Shown here piece after piece: positions 49,540-56,685 of a stretch of 64,000 nucleotides of DNA (within the stretch, counting starts at the first letter, position 1; each line of letters opens with the position of its first letter). The notes below the pieces were generated by a model, which was given only the letters and a program-made list of their open reading frames with translations, was not told the origin of the DNA and did no database searches. This DNA is from Candidatus Geothermarchaeum rappei. Lineage in GTDB: Archaea; Thermoproteota; Nitrososphaeria; Geothermarchaeales; JDFR-13. The stretch covers positions 539,820 to 603,819 of the forward strand of contig MTMB02000001.1 of the NCBI GenBank assembly GCA_002011085.2, given 5' to 3'. Made by a program: the position numbers and the translations under genes.

Positions 49540-49733
49540 AAAAACCACCTCAAAAATGGAATATTCATGCTATGGATATATAAGATATGCCTGATTAATC
49601 CATTAAAATTAACTTTGTGAAAAATTTATGTGATTGATGTTAATAGAATATTTTTGCCTAATCCAAATAAACATTTGTAGTTTTAAAAAGGCATGTACAT
49701 AATATATTATTTAATTATCTACTAGGTGAGACT

Positions 49734-51371
49734 ATGCTTGAGAAAATTCCTGTTAGATATCAGCTGACTTTGGATAAAATACTCTATAGGGCTGTCGACC
49801 AGTTTCCCGATGTCGAGATAGTGTACAAGGATAAGGTGCGTTATAACTATGGAGAGGCGTATAAGAGGATTAGGCGACTGGCCTCCGCACTGGAGGCGAT
49901 AGGCCTCAAAGATGGGGCTAGGATCGCCACAGCCGAATGGAATACACATAGGCATTTCGAGGCGTATTTCGCTATACCGATGATGGGTAACATCCTCCAC
50001 ACTATAAATGTAAGTATCGCCCCGATGGACATTGCTTACATTCTAAACCATGCCGAGGACGATGCTATACTCATAAACGAGGACTTCCTGCCATTTGTAG
50101 AGATACTTAAAGATCATGTTAAGACGATTAAAAAGATCATCGTGCTCACTGATAAGGAAGATTTTGAACCACCTAAGATTGAGGGTAAAGAGGTGTATGA
50201 ATACGAGTCCCTACTCAGGGATTATGGAGATGAGTCGTATGAGTTTCCTGAGGTGGATGAGAACAAAGTTGCCTCGCTTATGTACACCTCTGGGACAACG
50301 GGGCTGCCTAAGGGTGTATACTTCTCACATAGACAGATCGTCTTACATTCCCTTGTAACTCCTCTGCAATTTGTATACCCAGGTGTAACACTAGACTATA
50401 GGGACGTGGCGCTTAGCCTAGTCCCCATGTTCCATGTACATGCATGGGGCCTGCCATATACATTTACACTCCTAGGATTCAAGCAAGTGTTCCCAGGTAA
50501 GTTTGACTTCAGTGTTATACTAAGGCTGATTGAAAAGGAGAAGGTAACCTTCATGGCGGGTGTCCCGACTCTACTACATATGCTCCTATATCATCCAGAA
50601 TCAAAGAACTATGACTTATCAGGGCTTAAAATGGTCATTGGTGGAGCTGCATTGCCAAAAGGCCTATATGAAGAGGCTAAGAGGAGGGGGATTAAAGTCG
50701 TCAGTGGATATGGGCTTACAGAGACTTGCCCAATACTAACATTATCAAACCTGAAGCCTGGCATGGAGACATTACCTGAAGAGAAGAAAGATGAGATATA
50801 CATGAGTACTGGCTTCCCATGGCCACTGGTTCAGCTTAGAATAGTCGATAGTGAGTTCAAGGATGTTCCTAAGGATGGTGAGACAATGGGGGAGATCGTT
50901 GTAAGGGCGCCATGGGTCTTGACGGAATATTATAAGGACCCGGAGAAGACCGCGGAGGCATTTGTAGACGGATGGTTTAGGACTGGCGACGTTGCAGTAT
51001 GGACTGAGGATGGGTATATTAAGATTGTCGACAGGTTTAAGGACGTCATTAAGAGTGGCGGTGAATGGATCAGTAGCATAACTCTAGAAAGCATTATATC
51101 AACTCATCCAGGGGTGTCTGAAGTTGCTGTCATAGGCATTCCCCATGAAAAATGGGGGGAGCGCCCTATGGCTATAATAGTTCCAAAGCCAGATTGGATA
51201 GATAAGATAACTGCCGATGACATAAAAGGTCATCTAATGAAGTTCGTTGAAGAAGGTAAGATACCTAAATGGTGGGTTCCAGACCACTATGAGTTCAGGA
51301 AAGAGCTGCCTAAAACTGGGACTGGGAAGATCAGTAAAAGGGCGTTGAGAGACGAGTATAGAGGTAAATAA
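49734..51371 (+). CDS. Acyl-CoA synthetase (medium/long-chain, AMP-binding)
   Basis: The 545-residue enzyme shows SLMYTSGTTGLPKGVYFSH, the ACS motif SGYGLTETCPIL, WFRTGDVAVWTEDGYIKIVDRFKD, SGGEWISSITLES and the C-terminal KTGTGKISKRAL. SGGEWIS places it with the medium/long-chain group common in archaea. It is different from the enzyme at 37435-39177 (SVYP type). It activates free acids released by hydrolysis or by aldehyde oxidation. The promoter region is shared with the ThDP gene. AGGTGAG precedes ATG 49734. Confidence 0.94.
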   Translation: MLEKIPVRYQLTLDKILYRAVDQFPDVEIVYKDKVRYNYGEAYKRIRRLASALEAIGLKDGARIATAEWNTHRHFEAYFAIPMMGNILHTINVSIAPMDIAYILNHAEDDAILINEDFLPFVEILKDHVKTIKKIIVLTDKEDFEPPKIEGKEVYEYESLLRDYGDESYEFPEVDENKVASLMYTSGTTGLPKGVYFSHRQIVLHSLVTPLQFVYPGVTLDYRDVALSLVPMFHVHAWGLPYTFTLLGFKQVFPGKFDFSVILRLIEKEKVTFMAGVPTLLHMLLYHPESKNYDLSGLKMVIGGAALPKGLYEEAKRRGIKVVSGYGLTETCPILTLSNLKPGMETLPEEKKDEIYMSTGFPWPLVQLRIVDSEFKDVPKDGETMGEIVVRAPWVLTEYYKDPEKTAEAFVDGWFRTGDVAVWTEDGYIKIVDRFKDVIKSGGEWISSITLESIISTHPGVSEVAVIGIPHEKWGERPMAIIVPKPDWIDKITADDIKGHLMKFVEEGKIPKWWVPDHYEFRKELPKTGTGKISKRALRDEYRGK

Positions 51372-51523
51372 CCCGTAACACCCCCAATTTTTATCTAGTT
51401 TATCCCCTAAATCTAACCTATCATTCTTGGGTAGTGTTTTTATCCAGACTCGGAGAGAGTTGAAAAATATAGTTTAATGGATATATTTGTTTCCATGTAA
51501 GTTGATATTATTTGTGGTGAAGG

Positions 51524-51727
51524 ATGCCAAAGATATACATAAATAGGGATATCTGTAAGGAATGCCGTATATGTGTAGAGTTTTGTCCAGTGAAGATTCT
51601 CAAGATATCCGAAGAGGCTAATAAACTAGGTTATCACCCGGCCATCGTTACCGATGAATCCAGATGTGTCCTATGCTATCTATGCGAGAGATACTGTCCT
51701 GAGTTCGCAGTAGTCGTGAGGAAATAG
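51524..51727 (+). CDS. korD: 2[4Fe-4S] ferredoxin, delta-type subunit of 2-oxoacid oxidoreductase
   Basis: The 67-residue protein has two complete cluster motifs, CKECRICVEFCPVKIL and CVLCYLCERYCPEFAV, with the order and loop of KorD/VorD subunits. It would transfer electrons from the TPP subunit to free ferredoxin. Unusually, it is on the opposite strand of korABC and convergent with korC, 32 bp apart, so it cannot share their transcript. It may also act as an independent ferredoxin. Confidence 0.85.
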   Translation: MPKIYINRDICKECRICVEFCPVKILKISEEANKLGYHPAIVTDESRCVLCYLCERYCPEFAVVVRK

Positions 51728-51759
51728 GGTATTGTTAGGAATACATACAAGGTTCATTA

Positions 51760-52254
51760 TCATAAGTTGTATCCTATGTCCAACGCCATTATATTTTCCT
51801 TGATATTCTTCCCCCGTGTCTCAACAGCCTTTTTAAGCGAGGTATATTCAATTACACCTATCTTAGCTAGGTATCCTAATGCAATCATATTAATGGGAAG
51901 CCTTTTTTCATGGGCTATCTTATCAAAAGGCTTCCAACTTATCTCGATGTCGCTGGGAGAGTTCTTCATAGCGATATCCTCATCAGCTATTATCAGAGCC
52001 TCCTGATCTGTATCTACATTTTTCCATCCGAAGGAGTGTAGAACTAAATACACGTCGAAAACATCTCTATAGGGGTTCTCAATTGGTTTTTCATCAATTA
52101 ATATATTTGATGTCACTGTGCCTCCTCTCACTTCAGCCCCGTATGAATGGTGGACGGAGGCGTATAAGCCTGATAGTGTAGCTGCATATCCTAGTAGCCA
52201 TCCTGAAAACGCTATTCCTTGGCCGCCTATCCCAAGTATTCTAATGCTCTTCAT
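51760..52254 (-). CDS. korC: 2-oxoacid:ferredoxin oxidoreductase gamma subunit
   Basis: The 164-residue protein has the gamma-domain motif RILGIGGQGIAFSGWLLGYA and HHSYGAEVRGGTVTSNILI, both characteristic of KorC/VorC-type subunits that close the CoA and TPP sites. Its start overlaps the korB stop by 4 bp. At 164 residues it is slightly shorter than usual (about 180). It is the last gene of korA-korB-korC. Confidence 0.9.
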   Translation of the reverse strand: MKSIRILGIGGQGIAFSGWLLGYAATLSGLYASVHHSYGAEVRGGTVTSNILIDEKPIENPYRDVFDVYLVLHSFGWKNVDTDQEALIIADEDIAMKNSPSDIEISWKPFDKIAHEKRLPINMIALGYLAKIGVIEYTSLKKAVETRGKNIKENIMALDIGYNL

Positions 52255-53057
52255 CTCCTCATCACCATCTTTATTTTCTCAAGATATCCTGGTTTATTCC
52301 TATCGACATATTCCCCTACAATTATCTTCTCCATCCTCTCTTCTGGCAAGAGCTCCTCTGCTTTTCTAATGTCCACCGAATTCCTTAGGTAATATTTTAT
52401 ATGATCTGCTGGACTCAATCCAATCCTACTTGAGACCCTCGAGGGGCATTGGGACACTGCCTCAACAAACCTAAACCCCTGTTTTTCCATGGCTTTTTTA
52501 AAGGCGTCTTTAAGCTGTAAATAATGTCCCACTGTCCATCTAGCCACGTAATTTGCCCCTGCTGAAGCAACTATATCACATGTATCCATGGGCTCCTCTG
52601 GATTTCCATATGGGGTTGTGGTTGTCTTCATTCCATAGGGTGTTGTCGGTGCAAGCTGCCCTCCAGTCATCCCATATACTTGGTTATTAATCATTATAAC
52701 CATTAAATCCATGTTCCTCCTCGCAGCGTGCAGGAGATGGTTCCCACCAATACCAGCTATATCACCATCTCCGCCGATTACAAGCACGTTCAAATCTGGT
52801 TTAACCAGCTTTATCCCGGTCGCCACGGGAATCGCCCTTCCATGGAGTGTATGGACTGAATCAGCTAAAATATGTGGGCTGGGAATCCAGGCAGAGCAGC
52901 CAATCCCACTGACAAATACGAACTCCTCCAAAGTCTCGTAACCAAGCTCGTCAAACGCCTGAAAAAGCGCCTTCATCACTATACCGATTCCACAGCCTGG
53001 GCAAAACACTGTGGGGACATTCTCCGGCCTTAGATACCTAAGATATGGATGTTTCAT
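52251..53057 (-). CDS. korB: 2-oxoacid:ferredoxin oxidoreductase beta subunit (TPP binding)
   Basis: The 268-residue protein has the cluster and TPP motifs FCPGCGIGIVMKALFQAF, FVSGIGCSAWIP and GGDGDIAGIGGNHLLHAARRN, with NNQVYGMTGGQLAPTTP. These are typical of the beta subunit that carries TPP and one [4Fe-4S] cluster, for the 2-oxoglutarate or general 2-oxoacid enzyme. The complex decarboxylates a 2-oxoacid to acyl-CoA and reduces ferredoxin in the cytoplasm. The 4-bp overlaps on both sides show an operon. Confidence 0.93.
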   Translation of the reverse strand: MKHPYLRYLRPENVPTVFCPGCGIGIVMKALFQAFDELGYETLEEFVFVSGIGCSAWIPSPHILADSVHTLHGRAIPVATGIKLVKPDLNVLVIGGDGDIAGIGGNHLLHAARRNMDLMVIMINNQVYGMTGGQLAPTTPYGMKTTTTPYGNPEEPMDTCDIVASAGANYVARWTVGHYLQLKDAFKKAMEKQGFRFVEAVSQCPSRVSSRIGLSPADHIKYYLRNSVDIRKAEELLPEERMEKIIVGEYVDRNKPGYLEKIKMVMRR

Positions 53058-54184
53058 CTACCCACAACCTCCTTAATGAAACCCGCTAGTTCACGGGGGT
53101 ATATCGGCTCTCCTCCCCCAATTTTATTATAGGGATATACTGAATCTCTACCCCTAACTTGATATATGTCGTAGACGAGCTGCCCTAAGTTCATCTCAGG
53201 AACTATAACTACATTCATGTTCTCTGTGAAACTCCTTAGGAGCTCATAATCCATGGGCCAAAGAGTCAGTAGGTTTAGGACGGATGTCTTAATCCCTTCT
53301 CTCTCTAGGATAGTCTTGGTCTCTTTAGCGACCCTGGCGACGGATCCGAATGCCACTATACCTACATCCCCACCGTCAGGATCCCCAATTATTTCATATT
53401 CGAAGACCTCACTAGTATTCCCAATGACCTTCTCCTTAAGTCTCTCTACAAGCCTTCTATGAACCTCGGGATCCTGTGTCTTCCTATATCCAAACCCATC
53501 ATGCGTAGAGCTGGTATATAGAATATTCAAGCCTTTACCTAACATGGGCATGGGAGGGGCCTCCAACGGGTTATCGGAGTCAAAATACCTTGTCTTGGCA
53601 TCCGTTAAACGCCTATCTACGACCTCTATATTATCTGGAACCCTGACGGTCTCCCATAGATGAGCAGTCAACTCATCAATTATAAACGTGACTGGAACCC
53701 TAAGCTTCTCCGACGTATTAAATGACTTAATAGCCATTATATATGCCTCCTCGGGAGTAGATGCCGTGTAAACCACCGTATACTGGTCGCCGTGCCTCCC
53801 CCATCTAGCCTGCATCAAATCCCCCTGCCCTGATTTGGTGGCTTGCCCAGTTGAGGGCCCAAGCCTCGTGACATCCACGACTACCAGGGGCACCTCCAAC
53901 ATCACAGCAAGGCCGAGTGCCTCCTGCATGAGACTATATCCAGGGCCACTTGTGGCTGTCATGGATTTTGCCCCAGCTATACTTGCGCCTATCACCATAT
54001 TTATAGATGAGAGCTCGTCTTCACCCTGAATGAATACTCCTCCTCTCTTAGGCAGTTCCCTAGCCATATACTCCATGAGGTCGCTACTTGGAGTAATGGG
54101 GTATCCCGCATAGAACGTTACTCCAGCTCTCAACGCCCCCTCCGCAACTGCTATGTTCCCCGACCAGAAGTATTTTTCACTCAT
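53054..54184 (-). CDS. korA: 2-oxoacid:ferredoxin oxidoreductase alpha subunit
   Basis: The 376-residue protein has the substrate and CoA motif AGYPITPSSDLMEYMA, QGEDELSSINMVIGAS, MTATSGPGYSLMQEALGLA and a C-terminal domain with VVPEMNLGQLVYDI. This fits KorA without a fused gamma domain, so the complex is of the alpha, beta, gamma, delta type. ATG 54184, with TTAGGA in front, is preferred over ATG 54211. The segment with SSDL and no extra ligand loop does not allow a firm choice between 2-oxoglutarate and branched-chain 2-oxoacids. Confidence 0.92.
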   Translation of the reverse strand: MSEKYFWSGNIAVAEGALRAGVTFYAGYPITPSSDLMEYMARELPKRGGVFIQGEDELSSINMVIGASIAGAKSMTATSGPGYSLMQEALGLAVMLEVPLVVVDVTRLGPSTGQATKSGQGDLMQARWGRHGDQYTVVYTASTPEEAYIMAIKSFNTSEKLRVPVTFIIDELTAHLWETVRVPDNIEVVDRRLTDAKTRYFDSDNPLEAPPMPMLGKGLNILYTSSTHDGFGYRKTQDPEVHRRLVERLKEKVIGNTSEVFEYEIIGDPDGGDVGIVAFGSVARVAKETKTILEREGIKTSVLNLLTLWPMDYELLRSFTENMNVVIVPEMNLGQLVYDIYQVRGRDSVYPYNKIGGGEPIYPRELAGFIKEVVGR

Positions 54185-54291
54185 GATTCCTAACCAAATA
54201 ATAGTTTTCAAAATCCTATATTAATTGAATAGATCAATGCCAGCGTCACATACAGTATCATCAGTATATAGTCTCCAGGGTTCTACATGGG

Positions 54292-55251
54292 CTATTCATG
54301 TAGATAGCACGCGACCCTATGACCATTCTCCGCCTCCATCAACCTAGGCTCCTCCACTTTACATTTATCCATGGCATATGGGCAGTCAGGATGGTATCTA
54401 CATCCCCCAGGTATGTCTGGAGATGGATGTATATCTGTTATACCTATTTCTCCAGTTATTTTATATGGTTCTTTATAATTCCTAAATAGTCGTTGGGTAT
54501 ATGGATGTAGAGGATTCTCCATTATATCCCTTCTCCGGCTGGTTTCAATAATCTTACCTAGATACATTATACTTATCCTATCCGCTATTTGGAAGGCGTA
54601 CTGAGGATGAGAAGTGATTAAAAGAAATGCGATGCCCCTATCACGATTTATTTTCTTAATCAGTTCAAGGAAACTGTCTTTATAAGGTGTGTCTAGGAGT
54701 GACACGGGCTCATCCGCTACAATAAACTTGGGGTCTAGGACTAAGGCCCTTGCTAGGCTAGTTTTCTGCCTCTCTATACCGCTTAATTGAAACGGTTTTC
54801 TCCATAGATATTCATTTGGAGGAGTTAAATCTACTTCCCCTAGAACTTCTTCTATGATGCTATCGTTGTATTCAATCTCATTCAGCCTCAACGGCTCTTC
54901 AATGATCTCCTTAACAGTGAAATGCGGGTTCAGTGATGAAAATGGGTCTCCGAATATTATTTGAAGCTCTCTCCTCATCACACGATGCTCATCCCTAGTC
55001 ATCCTAAAGATATCCTTATTTTTATAAAGCACCTGCCCACCTGAAGGCTTCTTCAATCCTATCAGGATTCTGCTTAATGCTTTTTTACCGGAGGCAGCCT
55101 CCCCTATCAATGCATGTATCTCACCTGCATTGATCTCGAGTGTAACGTCATCTACGAGCCTTATCCATTTTTTAGGCTTGGTGAACAGTGATAATATGCC
55201 TTCACGAACCGGGATATATTTCTTGATATTCACTGCTTTAAGGAACGACAT
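54292..55251 (-). CDS. Orphan OppF/DppF-type ABC ATPase with degenerate motifs
   Basis: The 319-residue protein aligns along its whole length with oligopeptide ABC ATPases: an intact Q-loop region (QIIFGDPFSSLNPHFTV), Walker B (FIVADEPVSLLD), H-loop (LLITSHPQYAF) and the C-terminal oligo/HPY cysteine domain (GGCRYHPDCPYAMDKC). Two motifs are altered. Walker A reads GEAASGKK (residues 50-57), so the Ser/Thr after GK is Lys, and the signature reads LSGIERQ, with Ile replacing Gly. It is complete in length. No permease, binding protein or second ATPase is nearby. It may be decaying, or serve as a partner without ATP hydrolysis. Confidence 0.8.
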   Translation of the reverse strand: MSFLKAVNIKKYIPVREGILSLFTKPKKWIRLVDDVTLEINAGEIHALIGEAASGKKALSRILIGLKKPSGGQVLYKNKDIFRMTRDEHRVMRRELQIIFGDPFSSLNPHFTVKEIIEEPLRLNEIEYNDSIIEEVLGEVDLTPPNEYLWRKPFQLSGIERQKTSLARALVLDPKFIVADEPVSLLDTPYKDSFLELIKKINRDRGIAFLLITSHPQYAFQIADRISIMYLGKIIETSRRRDIMENPLHPYTQRLFRNYKEPYKITGEIGITDIHPSPDIPGGCRYHPDCPYAMDKCKVEEPRLMEAENGHRVACYLHE

Positions 55252-55455
55252 ATCGTATAGGCCTCCTAATAACGGTCTTACTATAATACTCTATAACTGG
55301 AGGCCTCCTCATAAATCATTTAGAAAATGATGTTGAGGGGTTGTGTCAGGAAGTAGGGGCCTGGTCATCCCGATACTTGTCCCAGATCACCTCCCTCATC
55401 ATCCACAACCAAAAAATATTTGGTAAATATAGTGTTTAAAAAGCCTGAAACAACC

Positions 55456-55959
55456 TTAGTCAAGCTCAAGCTTGGGATCCTCCTTAATTGTCTCCAGTAT
55501 AAGGTGTGTACTGCTTCTCTCAATCTCGGGTATATTAATAAACTGATCTATTATTCTCAACAAGTCATTCCTGTTCTTAGCTCTAAGTAGCACTACAAAA
55601 TCTATGTCTCCAAGGAGGAAGTAAACGGCCCATACACCCTTTATCTTCTTAAGTTTCTCACCCACTATACGCTGGTAGTTGGGGCCGAATTTGGCTTTAA
55701 TAAGCGATATAGCATATATGTCATACCCAAGTTTAGCTGGATCCACAAGAGCGACTATTTTTTTAATCACCTCCTTGTCCCACAGCTTGTTTATCCTATA
55801 GTGGATAGCCGTCTTAGACATCCCCAGGGTATTACCGATCTCCTCCAGTGATTTTGTAGCGTCATCCTGCAGAATTTCGAGGATCTTCTTGTCCACTTCA
55901 TCTACCATAGAGTTATCCTTCTCATCATCCTTATTTTTAGGATTCTCCTTCCTAGGCAT
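55456..55959 (-). CDS. Lrp/AsnC family transcriptional regulator
   Basis: The 167-residue protein has a winged helix-turn-helix (DKKILEILQDDATKSLEEIGNTLGMSKTAIHYRINKLWDKEVIKK) and a RAM/ACT-like effector domain (GYDIYAISLIKAKFG, KGVWAVYFLLGDIDFVVLLRAK). A Lys-rich N-terminal tail of about 20 residues precedes. It is the only transcription factor seen in the window. It is divergent from the unknown membrane protein and AOR genes, 110 bp away, so it may control them and itself. Direct repeats ATTGTTTAAA in that gap are candidate sites. Confidence 0.92.
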   Translation of the reverse strand: MPRKENPKNKDDEKDNSMVDEVDKKILEILQDDATKSLEEIGNTLGMSKTAIHYRINKLWDKEVIKKIVALVDPAKLGYDIYAISLIKAKFGPNYQRIVGEKLKKIKGVWAVYFLLGDIDFVVLLRAKNRNDLLRIIDQFINIPEIERSSTHLILETIKEDPKLELD

Positions 55960-55990
55960 CCCTAAAGCACCTCGTCATTAAATACTGAAT

Positions 55991-56070
55991 ATTGTTTAAA
56001 TGTATTAATAAATTTATAAAAAATTATTTTTTATTGTTTAAAAATAATTAGTCATAAATATACATTGTTT
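55991..56070. promoter_or_regulatory. Repeated ATTGTTT(AAA) motifs between Lrp regulator and AOR genes
   Basis: ATTGTTTAAA occurs at 55991-56000 and 56033-56042, and ATTGTTT again at 56064-56070. Spacing is 42 and 31 bp, about four and three helical turns. The region is very AT-rich, so the TATA boxes of both genes must also lie here. Confidence 0.4.
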
Positions 56071-56621
56071 TGCCTCAGTTATCCATGATTCTGATATTTG
56101 CTCTTACTTTATATGTTTTGGAAAACATACTAATATTTTGGGTGTTTACAGCCATGAAGATAGTGTTTGAAGAGGGTTCTGTTCGAGAACTTATCGACCA
56201 CTTAGAAAACGATCTACTTAATATTAGGGATTTGAAGGCGCTTGCAAGGCTTCCCGAGCCTAGTAGAGGGAGGAGATATAGAGACGTCCTCTATTCAACA
56301 TTTATAAGGCTAGGATACGTAACCGCGTCAGTGATTCTAGAGTTTAAGGATGGACTTGTAAAATCGTATGTGTTCATTGGTAGGGTAATTCCCTTCCCAG
56401 GGCAGGATAATTATCTGGAGATGCCTGTATACACAGAGGGATACTTGGTTGAGAAGAGTAAAAACTCAATAATCTATCGTTATTATAATCCATTTGTCTT
56501 CAAAAATGGTAAAGCCCTCTTTAAACGAATTAAGGAGCTTGGGGACAAGTTTAGACTAAGTGATTTAGAGGTTTATCTCGAGAGGATAAGTGAGTACCTC
56601 GAGTATGATGAGCCTCTATAG
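56070..56621 (+). CDS. Unknown membrane-anchored protein (183 aa)
   Basis: I recognise no family. Residues about 5-30 form one hydrophobic helix (MILIFALTLYVLENILIFWVFTAM), so the protein is probably anchored in the membrane; the rest is soluble, with a helical start, strands around VLYSTFIRLGYVTASVILEF and YVFIGRVIPFPGQDNYLEMPVY, and a helical C-terminus. There are no cysteines. The TTG start 56070 has no Shine-Dalgarno and lies about 28 bp after the TATA-like TTTAAAAATAATT, consistent with a leaderless transcript; ATG 56085 is an alternative. The gene lies 64 bp before AOR and divergent from the Lrp regulator. Confidence 0.7.
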   Translation: MPQLSMILIFALTLYVLENILIFWVFTAMKIVFEEGSVRELIDHLENDLLNIRDLKALARLPEPSRGRRYRDVLYSTFIRLGYVTASVILEFKDGLVKSYVFIGRVIPFPGQDNYLEMPVYTEGYLVEKSKNSIIYRYYNPFVFKNGKALFKRIKELGDKFRLSDLEVYLERISEYLEYDEPL

Positions 56622-56685
56622 AGTCTCTACACTCACATAATAGTTTTTATTTTACAATATAGCGGATTTAGAGGTGAATACGTAA

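Noticed and set aside
55385-55425. Short minus-strand ORF of about 18 codons (MMREVIWDKYRDD...) upstream of the orphan ABC gene
   Set aside because: It is too short to judge, has no recognised similarity and no conserved features that I can test by reading.
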